64,000 nucleotides of DNA from Flavobacterium sp. LHD-85 (GTDB lineage Bacteria; Bacteroidota; Bacteroidia; Flavobacteriales; Flavobacteriaceae): assembly GCF_030929595.1 (NCBI RefSeq), contig NZ_JAVFVR010000001.1, positions 124,001 to 188,000 of the forward strand, read 5' to 3'. The notes beneath the pieces are model-generated. The model ran no database searches and was not told the DNA's origin. It saw only the letters and a list, made by a program, of their open reading frames with translations. Shown here piece by piece: positions 26,395 through 34,513 of the stretch (within the stretch, counting starts at the first letter, position 1; each line of letters begins with the position of its first letter). Position numbers and translations under genes: made by a program.

Positions 26395-28006
26395 CAGAGA
26401 ACAACCCATCAAAATTTTGATGGGTTTTTTGTTTTTTATTAGCTCCTTCAACCCTTGCAAACGTTGAAACTAAGGCAAAAACTAGGTTCACTTTATCGGT
26501 TAGATATTGCCTGTTTTCAGCTCTAATTGACAATCCCTCTGGAAATACCAAATTCTGAATTCTTATTTTACTCTCAATATCTCCTTCTTTCCAGTATTTA
26601 CTGATGTTCGAGACTTTTTCTACAACTTTATCGATATGTCTTTTGTGGTTAGATATTTTTTTTGAGCTGGCATGAATCTGGCTTTCAATCATCTTTAATT
26701 CGGTCTCAAACTGAAGCGCATATCTATTGTATTTTTCATCTCCAAAATTTGAGTTCTCAAAATAGCGTTTATCCAAATTCTCAATTTTAGTTTCAACATC
26801 TTTTTTCTTTTCAAGCAAGCTTTTCATTTCTTCTTTAGCTTCTGCGTTTACATCTTCAAAAAATTTATTCAACTGCATTTTAAAAGGCTGTACAAATCGT
26901 GAGTTTAATGTATATTTTGACAATAACCTTTCGAAAGAATCATTCAACCCTTCCATTTTTGATTTTTGGGTAGTCAAAGCGTTAAAACTGGCATTTTTAC
27001 ACTTTTGGCATTTATAATAGTGTGCTTTCTTTTTTCGAACCTCATAGCTTGTTAAAAGGCATCCGCACTCGCATCTTAAAAATCCTGTAAGGGGTCTAAA
27101 TTCATTAACTTTAGTTTTACAATATTCCTTAACTGCAATCACACTGTTTTCAGAAAGCATGTAATCCACTTTCAGGAAATCTTCCTCACTGACTAAGCCT
27201 GACCAGTTTCCTTTCACTGGTTCTTCAATTAATGAATTAACTAAGATTCCGCAATAAAATGGATTGCGCCACATGGAACTCATTCCTTGTTTGGAAATAA
27301 CCAGATTCAGTTTTTCAAGTTTCTCTCTGATTACATAATCTCTTTCCCCTGCAAGCTTCCATTTCCAAGCCTTTTTTAAAATTTCTCCTTCCTGATTGAT
27401 GGTAATAGACTGTGTATCCTGCATTAAAGCGTAATCTCCCACTTTTCTGCCTCGCATTGTATAACCTCTTGGAGCTTTGCCCAGCCAGTTTCCTGATCTG
27501 AGCAGTGCCTTCATGCCTGGAATGGTTTTTTCTAATCTGTCCATGTTTTCTCTTCTGGCATCTAAGAGCTTGCTGTAAATATCTAATTTACTATATTCAT
27601 CATTGGTGCAGAGTCCTGACGATGTTTCAATCAAGTGAACACCCAGTTTATCCACCAGTTCCTGCACAATAGTAATAGCATTGCCTCCTGTTCTGGAGAA
27701 CCTGCTGATAAATTTGATAGCTATTGCAAAAGGTTTCTGCTTTGCGCTTTTAACCTCTTCAAATAATTTAGTAAACTCTTTTCTTGTGAAATCTCCCGAA
27801 GCACTCTCATAAGTACCTCCAAGTATATTTTTAAGTGAATAACCATTCTTAGAGGCAAACTGAACAATTTCACTCCTCTGCTCTTCAAGACTGTTGTTTA
27901 CTAACTGAAGTTTAGAACTTACCCTTGTATAGCCCCAGATTTCTTTTACCTCAATCTTTTGAGCCAGCTTTTCTTTTTGGAATTTTTTGAAATTTTCAAC
28001 ACTCAT
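26354..28006 (-). CDS. Large serine recombinase (integrase of the mobile element)
   Basis: The 550-residue protein has an N-terminal resolvase domain with catalytic Ser near residue 30 (GYTRVSSKLQ), a Recombinase domain (about 170-280: RGYTMRGRKVGDYAL), a zinc ribbon (CECGC...CQKC, about 312-335) and a coiled coil (about 385-460). It should catalyse integration and excision by Ser-linked strand exchange. The last roughly 20 codons (VAGTGLEPVTFGL) are encoded by the antisense strand of tRNA-fMet and its terminator, so integration completed the ORF with host sequence. The stop TGA overlaps the anticodon. A 65-residue gene lies 10 bp upstream. Confidence 0.93.
   Translation of the reverse strand: MSVENFKKFQKEKLAQKIEVKEIWGYTRVSSKLQLVNNSLEEQRSEIVQFASKNGYSLKNILGGTYESASGDFTRKEFTKLFEEVKSAKQKPFAIAIKFISRFSRTGGNAITIVQELVDKLGVHLIETSSGLCTNDEYSKLDIYSKLLDARRENMDRLEKTIPGMKALLRSGNWLGKAPRGYTMRGRKVGDYALMQDTQSITINQEGEILKKAWKWKLAGERDYVIREKLEKLNLVISKQGMSSMWRNPFYCGILVNSLIEEPVKGNWSGLVSEEDFLKVDYMLSENSVIAVKEYCKTKVNEFRPLTGFLRCECGCLLTSYEVRKKKAHYYKCQKCKNASFNALTTQKSKMEGLNDSFERLLSKYTLNSRFVQPFKMQLNKFFEDVNAEAKEEMKSLLEKKKDVETKIENLDKRYFENSNFGDEKYNRYALQFETELKMIESQIHASSKKISNHKRHIDKVVEKVSNISKYWKEGDIESKIRIQNLVFPEGLSIRAENRQYLTDKVNLVFALVSTFARVEGANKKQKTHQNFDGLFSVAGTGLEPVTFGL
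26403..26426. terminator. Perfect 24-bp palindrome after tRNA-fMet
   Basis: AACCCATCAAAA pairs exactly with TTTTGATGGGTT and a T run follows on the plus strand, so it terminates the tRNA transcript. It lies inside the recombinase coding sequence. Confidence 0.75.
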
Positions 28007-28016
28007 ATTTTTAACT

Positions 28017-28214
28017 TTAAAAATTATAAACTATTACTGCTAATTGAAACAGGCTTTCAATTATCTCCTGCCCTTCCGATTCTGATATTGTTTCAAAACC
28101 TTTACAGCTTCTTAATTCTTCAATAGTTAATTTTACCTGATTCTTTTTAGCTTGTAGCTGTACTAAGGCAGTTTCTGCCGTGATCCTGCTTTTAACTGTT
28201 TCGTTATTTTCCAT
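28017..28214 (-). CDS. Small protein upstream of the serine recombinase
   Basis: A 65-residue acidic, helical protein of unknown family begins MENNETVKSR and includes LVQLQAKKNQVKLTIEEL, a likely coiled coil. Its stop is 10 bp before the recombinase start, so the two are probably co-transcribed. It could be a recombination directionality factor or a small accessory protein. The sequence does not decide. Confidence 0.6.
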   Translation of the reverse strand: MENNETVKSRITAETALVQLQAKKNQVKLTIEELRSCKGFETISESEGQEIIESLFQLAVIVYNF

Positions 28215-28539
28215 TCTGCACCTCCAGCTTTAAACAGCTAAAGACCGTTTTTAAGGTCTCTGCTAATTATACATTATTATACTTTAATAAATATATAAAT
28301 GCATGCTCTAAATGACTGCCGTACCAGCACTGCTGGTGCTCTTTGTCTTTTAATGTCGTTATCTCCAATACAATTACAGGCAGACAACCTGTGGCAGAAC
28401 TACAGATGAAAGTTGTATTTTTTAAAAGAAATAGTAATTAATTAAATCTCACGAATGTATCCTATCAATTCTTTATATACGGTACATTGAAAATCGTGTT
28501 TCATACATTTGATGCAAATTAAACATTCCAGAAACGTTC
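28215..28539. other. Intergenic region between the recombinase operon and mobB
   Basis: No gene is seen. There is a small inverted repeat AGCAC-TGCTG-GTGCT near 28330 and an AT-rich stretch likely to hold the recombinase operon promoter. No clear TAnnTTTG box was identified. Confidence 0.4.
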
Positions 28540-29835
28540 TTAAAGTTTTGGTTTCCTGCGGTTAGCCTTTCGTTTCAACTGATTGGCAAAATCAGTTTCC
28601 TGAAAATCTTCTCCCTGAGCTTGGGGCAGTAAGCTTCCAAATGTTTCAACAGCATTATTCTCCTGTCCGCTGTAAGACGTGTTTTCCTTTCCTAACGAGT
28701 CAGGATGGCTGTTTGAGTGATTAATCTGACTACCCTCACGAAATGTCTCCTTTGCAGTGGGATTATTTTTTAAAGCCAGATCTGTTTTGTTGCCGTTATT
28801 CCACCAGTCATTGAATACATTAGCAGAAAGGTTTTTAGCCAGCTCTGATCCGTTCCAGACACTGCGGGATTTGTGGTCAATAAAAGTAATGCCGTAAATA
28901 CGTCCTCCAGCATTTCGCCTTACAACAATATTGATCCTTTCTTCCATTAGCTTTTTCCTGAATTCGGACTCATTTGTTGCTGTCTGCAATACTGATTCGA
29001 TCCTGTTTTTAACTGATTCCTTCACGGGACTGTCTTTTAGTTTCACTCTGTTCTGGTCGCACTGGGATTGCAGCTGCAGATAACCTGCACTTTTACCAAA
29101 CAGAGAAGCCTTAAAGGGATTACTTGCTTTTTCTCCCTTTTCATTTAATGCAGAATATACCAGTCCCAGTTTTGAAATTCCATTGTATTCCCCTTTGACT
29201 TCCTCAGCAGTAATATTAAAAAGCGAAAGCACGGCATTATATGCCCCAAAAGTTTGGAACTGGTAATATGCAGGCAGATAGCGAAGCACCGAAGCCATCT
29301 GGCTTTTTATATCTCCTGCCTTATAGTCAACTGGTTTAAATGTTGGGCTGTCTGTCTCTTGCTGTTTTTCTACAGCCGATATAAGGCTGTACTTTTTTTC
29401 TAATGCCCTGCAGACCGCCATTGAACGCCTTTTTTCAAATTTATCGGATATTTTCCTACCGTCTTCATCCACGCAGACAGACACTATATGAATATGAGTG
29501 CGGTCTATATCAGTATGTTTGAATACCGCAAAAGGCTGATTTCCGTAGCCCATCTCCCTCATGTAGTCCTGTGCCATATTCTCAAAATCAGTATCGCTTA
29601 CATTGTCTTTCGGATCAGGATTTAAGGAGATATGAAGTATGGGTTTTTCTGTTTTTCTGTTAGCCAGCAGGTACATTTCAAAAGATCGGGAAAGCTGTTC
29701 TAAGGAATAACTGCCATCAGGGGATTGGATTATCTTTTGGGTAAACAAAACCTGTGCACTTTCTTTTTCAACTTTTTGATAATTATAGGCTAATGTCCCG
29801 TACAGACTGCTTCCTCTTCCTATTTTTGCTATCAC
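28540..29835 (-). CDS. mobB: MobB-type relaxase / mobilisation nuclease
   Basis: The 431-residue protein has the Bacteroidota relaxase N-terminal domain: LFTQKIIQSPDGSY, ILHISLNPDP and the histidine triad HTDIDRTHIHIVSVCVDEDG (about residues 103-122). It nicks the element's oriT and pilots the strand into a recipient. The C-terminal part is Ser/Asn-rich and ends in a basic RKANRRKPKL tail. It overlaps the upstream mobilisation gene by 4 bp (ATGA), showing translational coupling. Confidence 0.92.
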   Translation of the reverse strand: MIAKIGRGSSLYGTLAYNYQKVEKESAQVLFTQKIIQSPDGSYSLEQLSRSFEMYLLANRKTEKPILHISLNPDPKDNVSDTDFENMAQDYMREMGYGNQPFAVFKHTDIDRTHIHIVSVCVDEDGRKISDKFEKRRSMAVCRALEKKYSLISAVEKQQETDSPTFKPVDYKAGDIKSQMASVLRYLPAYYQFQTFGAYNAVLSLFNITAEEVKGEYNGISKLGLVYSALNEKGEKASNPFKASLFGKSAGYLQLQSQCDQNRVKLKDSPVKESVKNRIESVLQTATNESEFRKKLMEERINIVVRRNAGGRIYGITFIDHKSRSVWNGSELAKNLSANVFNDWWNNGNKTDLALKNNPTAKETFREGSQINHSNSHPDSLGKENTSYSGQENNAVETFGSLLPQAQGEDFQETDFANQLKRKANRRKPKL

Positions 29836-30284
29836 TTTTTCAGGTGTTTTTCTTCAAATTCCGCTGTGAGCTGTATTATCTTTTGGCACAAAACACCTAA
29901 TTCTATCGTTTCTTTTGCCAATTTATAGAGATATACGGGAGCTTTCTTTTCGGAAAAATTACGTTGCATAATCTTTACAACCTGATTGTAATTAACCCCA
30001 ATAGCCCGAAACTGTCCGAATAAGGCAGTTAGAAGTATGTAATAATCCATTGTCGCTTTATCGATCTTTACGCTCTTGATGCCTTTTTGAAAAATGCAGG
30101 CAGTAATAAAGTGAGCCATTACATTTATTCCCGAGCTCTCAAAAAGGATCAGAAACTGTGCATTTTCTTCAGCGGTAAGACTGATTGAGTAGCGGTGGAC
30201 TGCAGGATCTATTTTGGGATGCCTGCCTCCTTTGTGCGGGGTCTTTTTTTGTTCATTTTCCATGACTTCAATTATGGGTATCAT
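29832..30284 (-). CDS. mobA: MobA/MobC-like mobilisation accessory protein
   Basis: The 150-residue basic protein has the pattern of Bacteroidota relaxosome accessory proteins: KGGRHPKIDPAVHRYSISLTAEENAQF, GINVMAHFITACIFQKG and an AIGVNYNQVVKIM block near residue 105. It should bind oriT and recruit the MobB relaxase. A start at 30263 (MENEQKK) is equally possible. It is the first gene of a two-gene mob operon. The intergenic region upstream holds 10-bp repeats likely to be its binding site. Confidence 0.88.
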   Translation of the reverse strand: MIPIIEVMENEQKKTPHKGGRHPKIDPAVHRYSISLTAEENAQFLILFESSGINVMAHFITACIFQKGIKSVKIDKATMDYYILLTALFGQFRAIGVNYNQVVKIMQRNFSEKKAPVYLYKLAKETIELGVLCQKIIQLTAEFEEKHLKK

Positions 30285-30330
30285 TTAAAAAAATAAATCC
30301 AATATATTTTATAATCAGTACTTACGCCCC

Positions 30331-30367
30331 TATTTGGAAGTACTGGGAAGTGTTTGGAAGCATCTGG
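30331..30367. other. 10-bp direct repeats, candidate oriT/MobA binding site
   Basis: TTGGAAG, TGGGAAG and TTGGAAG occur at exactly 10-bp spacing, followed by CTGG, so the copies lie on one face of the helix. The site is in the 208-bp gap between divergent mobA and the AbiEii gene, 50-100 bp from the mobA start. Iterated sites like this upstream of mob genes are typical of oriT regions. Confidence 0.5.
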
Positions 30368-30492
30368 CTCAGTTACCCAAAATACCGTCTTAAACCTTTA
30401 AGCTTGGACAGCCTCTGACAAGCAAAGCCACCTGTAGACACTCTTAAAGAGCAGGACTTTTTCAGAATTAATTTTTCTGAAAATATAAAATT

Positions 30493-31182
30493 ATGCTCTA
30501 CAAAGAAACAGTCAGCAAGGAGATGTGGGAACTTCTCCAAAGGCTTATGAAAGATGAAAAACTAAAAGACCACATCTTGGTCGGCGGTACAGCTCTGGCA
30601 CTGCGCTTAAGACACCGCCTCTCTGTAGATATTGACCTTTTCACGACAAAAGAATTTGACCCGAAAATGATGTTGGAGTATCTAGGCAAGACATATGGCG
30701 CAGATGAAAAAGAAAGCAGAACATACAATAACACTGTTCTTACTTACATTAATGACATCAAAGTTGATATTGTAACCCATAAATATCCTCTTTTGAATGC
30801 TGTGGAAACTGCTGAAGGAGTCCGTATGATTTCAAATGAAGACATTGGAGCCATGAAACTCCACGCAATCCATCAGAGCGGAAGCAGATACAAGGATTTT
30901 GTCGATATGTACTATATGCTTGAAGAAGAACCATTAAAATTCTATCTGCAGGCTTATCAAAGAAAATATGACCGAGAACCTTACTGGGCTTCTATAGGTC
31001 TGAATACTTATGACAAAATTACCACCTTTGACGGTGTAGACATGCTCAAAGGAAAAGAACAGAGCTGGAAAAACATCCAAAAACGGCTGGAACTGGCAGT
31101 AAAAAATCCTTTGCATAAATTCAAATCAGAAAGTCAGGATTTACCCGATAATCCCAATAAAAAGAGAGGTTTTCCCAGGTAA
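30493..31182 (+). CDS. AbiEii/AbiGii-type nucleotidyltransferase toxin
   Basis: This 229-residue protein has the nucleotidyltransferase core motif LVGGTALALRLRHRLSVDID (about residues 31-50), with GG and the DxD metal ligands. The block RMISNEDIGAMKLHAIHQSGSRYKDFVDMYYM follows, as in AbiEii toxins. Members of this superfamily transfer nucleotides to RNA, often tRNA, and cause growth arrest. The gene at 31230 follows 47 bp later and is the probable antitoxin. The pair probably maintains the element or aborts phage infection. Confidence 0.88.
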   Translation: MLYKETVSKEMWELLQRLMKDEKLKDHILVGGTALALRLRHRLSVDIDLFTTKEFDPKMMLEYLGKTYGADEKESRTYNNTVLTYINDIKVDIVTHKYPLLNAVETAEGVRMISNEDIGAMKLHAIHQSGSRYKDFVDMYYMLEEEPLKFYLQAYQRKYDREPYWASIGLNTYDKITTFDGVDMLKGKEQSWKNIQKRLELAVKNPLHKFKSESQDLPDNPNKKRGFPR

Positions 31183-31229
31183 TTCGGCAGAAATTGCTTA
31201 TATTTGACACTAACCTTATTTAAGAAATA

Positions 31230-31541
31230 ATGAAGCCATCAGTTAAAAAAATACCTGATCTTCATCCTAAATTCTTCTGGGATTTTAGATTTGACAAGAT
31301 CGATTGGGAAGGGGGATATAAAATGGTAATTGGACGTATTATAGAGCGTGGAGGACAGGATCAGATTGACGAAATTGTGCGTTTTTATGGTCGTGACAAA
31401 GTGATTACTGCTGTGCGTGATGAAATTTCCTTTCTGCCCAACTATGCCATTGAAGAAGCTCTTAAATTCTTTCCTGAACTCAAAAAGGAAGAAATGTACT
31501 GCTACCTCAACCGCAGGGATAAACCCTACCACTGGATTTAG
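31230..31541 (+). CDS. DUF6922-like partner of the AbiEii toxin (probable antitoxin)
   Basis: The 103-residue protein has HPKFFWDFRFDKIDWEGGYKMVIGRIIERG near the start, a conserved block of short proteins that accompany AbiEii toxins in Bacteroidota. The second half (YGRDKVITAVRDEISFLPNYAIEEALKFF) resembles a small helical DNA-binding module. Antitoxin function is inferred from its neighbour. The toxin-first order is less common than antitoxin-first. It is followed by about 1.2 kb without a gene. Confidence 0.8.
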   Translation: MKPSVKKIPDLHPKFFWDFRFDKIDWEGGYKMVIGRIIERGGQDQIDEIVRFYGRDKVITAVRDEISFLPNYAIEEALKFFPELKKEEMYCYLNRRDKPYHWI

Positions 31542-32129
31542 TTCTGCATTTAATAAATTAAGCCCTCTGACCATAATGATTAATCAATTCACTATGGATC
31601 TGGAGGGCATGTCCATAAACATAATCTTCCATTTTATGTTTACTATCCGCACAATGGCGTATGCTTTTAAACGATTATCCAAATAATATATTATAGGCTT
31701 AAAACATTAGTTTTAAAAAGCTGTCTGCAATATCAGAATATCTGCCAGATTTTAATTATAAGATTCCATCATTATGTTCTAATTTTACAAGTATCTTTTA
31801 ATTGGATTTTTTTAGTCTTTCATAAAAAGAACAACAAAAAAGAAAACGAAAGTATGACGGGCTGTTTCAGTCTGGCAAAAAGACTTCGGCATAATGCCTT
31901 GCTCGCATACTCACAAGCCACCCTTCGGGACTTATTCCGATTCCTTTTGGCCTGCCTGCATCCCGTCCTGTGAAATTGCTTTCTTTTTCTTTTTTTCGGT
32001 TTTTCTGTTTTCGTTTGAAAATATATATGGTTTTATATAGGTATGCAAGGCTGTAACTTAAAGCTTATTTACATACTTAGATACAGTAGTAATGATGTCT
32101 TTGCGTAAAAGCATAGATATGCAGAAGAG

Positions 32130-32167
32130 TAAAGCTGTATATGCGTATCTGCATAAGTACAGCTTTA
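32130..32167. repeat. Nested inverted repeat
   Basis: TAAAGCTGTA (32130-32139) pairs with TACAGCTTTA (32158-32167). Inside it TATGC and GCATA pair again. It lies in the gene-free stretch upstream of bfmA. Confidence 0.6.
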
Positions 32168-32701
32168 TAAAACTATTTGCTCACGGGCTTATACATAACT
32201 ATAAATATGTCCGTACTTTTAGCTTTATACACATAACCAAATAAGCATGAGCAGTTATAAATAAATATATAATTTTAATCATACATATCTAAATAGCTAC
32301 AATTCGGAAAAGAACTTTATTTTAGATTTTTGGAATTTAGCGGTGTGATCTAAGTCAGAACTGCTAATGCTGTTCTGTTTTTTTTAGCCTTATCAAGGCT
32401 GATTCTAAAATTAATTCTAAAACATAAAATATCTCCTAAATAAAAAAAGGGCATCAAGCCCTTTCAATTAAATCTATTGCAATAATATTTTCGAGAGAAA
32501 ATAGCAAGATACTATTATGAAAACCTAATTTTTTTCTGATTTTTTTTAGAAAAAAGTCCAGTAACACACCCTCTTTTAAAACTAGAAGTCTTATATGGCA
32601 TTTGGAGGCTCTCTTTGGCAATATTGCACAGTACACTCTTTTTACTTTCTTGACTTTACTTTGTAAAGATTTTATACGGCCCTTAATATGTTTTGAAAAA
32701 A

Positions 32702-32782
32702 GCAAGCGGGAGTTGGGCAGAGCCCTACTCGCTTGCCCCTTTGCTGGGGCTTCGGGGGATTTGGGTATACTCTGGGTATACT
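32702..32782. other. Hairpin plus GGGTATACT direct repeats, candidate second oriT
   Basis: GCAAGCGGGAGTTGGGC and GCCCTACTCGCTTGC form a long GC-rich hairpin (32702-32736). It is followed by two GGGTATACT copies 11 bp apart (32763-32771 and 32774-32782) and a nearby inverted version around 32817. It lies about 100 bp upstream of bfmA. A hairpin beside short iterons upstream of mobilisation genes is the usual form of an oriT. Confidence 0.45.
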
Positions 32783-32879
32783 AATAGGCTTTGAGGCTGT
32801 CTGCAGTAAAACATGAGGTATACCGCCCAGTATATCGGTATTTAGAAAATGAGTGATATGGAGTTAAAAAAATAATGTT

Positions 32880-33428
32880 ATGAAACCCAGAGATACCAAC
32901 AGTATCCGTTATCCTAAAGAAACTGATGACAAAATAGAGAAAATGGCTAAAGCTCTTAAGCGCAGTAAAAAAGAGCTATTCTGCCAGATGGCGGATTATT
33001 TTTACAGAAGCAAAAAAGATCCGGCAGACCCTGGTGATGAAATGCTCAAACGCGAACTGTCTTCCGGCATCAGCCGTATCCTGTCTTTTATCCGCCAGCA
33101 GGAGAAGGATTTTCTCCTGCCGCTGTTTACCGATATCGGTAACTTGAAAACCATTTCTTCCATGCAGATAGAAATTCTCGAAGGAATAGGCAGAGATCTT
33201 TTGTCCGAAAGTGAGAAAACTGCTGTTCTTGTCAAACGGAGTGAGCAGCTTATAAATGGCATTAAACACTTGCTTTCAAAGCAGAAAGAGAAAGAAATGC
33301 TTAAAGAACAGTTCAGCCAATTGTTGGATTATTATATAAACCAGCGTGAAGAAATGGGGTGGACTACAGCCGGCACAAAAAAAGAAGAACTTATAACACA
33401 CGTAAGGCAGGCAGTCAAAAATCTATAG
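32880..33428 (+). CDS. bfmA: BfmA/BtgA-family mobilisation protein
   Basis: The 182-residue protein opens with a ribbon-helix-helix-like region, TNSIRYPKETDDKIEKMAKALKRSKKELF, and continues as helices. This is the layout of BfmA/BtgA mobilisation proteins from Bacteroides plasmids and transposons, which bind oriT and assist the relaxase. It is 4 bp upstream of the DUF5712 gene and therefore in an operon with it. This is the second mobilisation module on the element. Confidence 0.88.
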   Translation: MKPRDTNSIRYPKETDDKIEKMAKALKRSKKELFCQMADYFYRSKKDPADPGDEMLKRELSSGISRILSFIRQQEKDFLLPLFTDIGNLKTISSMQIEILEGIGRDLLSESEKTAVLVKRSEQLINGIKHLLSKQKEKEMLKEQFSQLLDYYINQREEMGWTTAGTKKEELITHVRQAVKNL

Positions 33429-33432
33429 CGTC

Positions 33433-34407
33433 ATGTACATTAATATTACGGATTCTGAAACAGGGAATAACAAAGGAAGTTCCGGACAGCTGGTAAATTA
33501 TCTGGAAAAAGAGAATCGGGCTGCGCCTGAAGAAGACCATGTAAAGGAATTATGGTTCAATACTGAAAACAGGAAGATCATGCCACAAGAAGCCAGGGTA
33601 AGAATAGATAACAATATAGCCAAGCTGGGCCGCCGTGATGCGAAGTTCTTCCTTGTCAACATAAGTCCCAGCCAAAAAGAAATTGTTTTTCTAAAAGAAC
33701 GTTTTGGGGCCCAAGTCGCAGAAGAGAAACTAAAACAGTACGCTGTCTTGGTAATGGATGCCTATGCCCATAATTTTAAACGCCCCGGCATTCAGGACAG
33801 TAGAGATCTGTTATGGTACGGCAAGCTCGAACGTTACCGTTATTACAGCTTTAGGGATCCAGAGGTAGAGCAGGGAATCGTAAAAGCAGGGGAACGAAAG
33901 ACAGGGGAACAGATGCATATACAGATCATTGTCAGCAGAAAAGACATCTCCAACAAAATCAAGCTCAGTCCGATGAACAATTCCAGAGGCAGCAACAAGA
34001 AGCATTCCCAGAGGCTCGGCCAGTTCGATAGGGTTTCTTTTAAAAGTTCAGGGGAACTGATTTTTGATCAAATGTTCGGTTTTGACCGGTCATTAAAAGA
34101 CACAATGAACTATGCCCTGACCATGAAAAATGGTACTGCAGAGCAGAAACGAGAAATTAATTTACTGGATCAGCTTCAGAGTAGACTGATCAATTCAGGT
34201 ACACAAGGCTTCCCTGATACAGCAAAGGATATTTTCCAAAGCCAGAGCTCAGAACCCGAACAGCTCACTGATGGCATTGGTTTATCCAAAACAGGTCTAT
34301 TGAATATTCTTTCTTCTCCCGATCCTTTGATGTATGAGAATATGGAAGATCAGATTACTGGCTTCAAGAAGAAAAAAAAGAAAAAAAGACGTCCACCCGG
34401 GACATAA
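33433..34407 (+). CDS. DUF5712/BtgB-type relaxase-like protein
   Basis: The 324-residue protein starts MYINITDSETGNNKGSSGQL, characteristic of DUF5712 proteins that accompany BfmA. RRDAKFFLVNISPSQKE and GEQMHIQIIVSRKD supply the His-containing strand expected of a relaxase fold. The C-terminal tail is Lys-rich (FKKKKKKKRR), probably for DNA binding. It likely acts as the nicking enzyme or partner for the oriT candidate upstream of bfmA. The coding is distinct from mobA/mobB, so the element has two systems. Confidence 0.82.
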   Translation: MYINITDSETGNNKGSSGQLVNYLEKENRAAPEEDHVKELWFNTENRKIMPQEARVRIDNNIAKLGRRDAKFFLVNISPSQKEIVFLKERFGAQVAEEKLKQYAVLVMDAYAHNFKRPGIQDSRDLLWYGKLERYRYYSFRDPEVEQGIVKAGERKTGEQMHIQIIVSRKDISNKIKLSPMNNSRGSNKKHSQRLGQFDRVSFKSSGELIFDQMFGFDRSLKDTMNYALTMKNGTAEQKREINLLDQLQSRLINSGTQGFPDTAKDIFQSQSSEPEQLTDGIGLSKTGLLNILSSPDPLMYENMEDQITGFKKKKKKKRRPPGT

Positions 34408-34486
34408 GCCTGAACATGTAAATTCCGCCAAAAATAATTATATTTGTATATCATAGAGGTTATGCCTGTCAAAGGACAAAGACCAT

Positions 34487-34507
34487 CTACTGCAGCCCGC
34501 AAAAGCG
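34487..34507. terminator. Hairpin beyond the IS110 transposase gene
   Basis: GCAGCCCGC and GCGGGTTGC pair around AAAA at about 34487-34507. It lies just outside the IS110 coding sequence, on the side that receives both the minus-strand transposase and the plus-strand mob operon. Confidence 0.55.
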
Positions 34508-34513
34508 GGTTGC

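Larger units (their letters stand above)
31687..32879. other. Long non-coding region with stem-loops and repeats between the toxin pair and bfmA
   Basis: I find no credible gene in these 1.2 kb. They contain a nested inverted repeat (32130-32167), AT-rich GCATA/TGCAGA-type repeats (about 32030-32280), a terminator-like hairpin AAAGGGC/GCCCTTT (32447-32463), a GC-rich hairpin (32702-32736) and two GGGTATACT repeats (32763-32782). A purine-rich/pyrimidine-rich pair flanks 31840-32000. The layout suggests a transfer or replication origin region. Confidence 0.5.

Noticed and set aside
31417..31686. Plus-strand ORF of 89 codons overlapping the DUF6922-like gene
   Set aside because: It overlaps the DUF6922-like gene by 125 bp in another frame and shows no coding features of its own.
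32454..32705. Minus-strand ORF of 83 codons in the gap upstream of bfmA
   Set aside because: Its stop lies in the loop of a terminator-like hairpin. The sequence is low-complexity and Lys/Leu-rich with no family match, and it overlaps repeat structures that look like an origin or transfer region.
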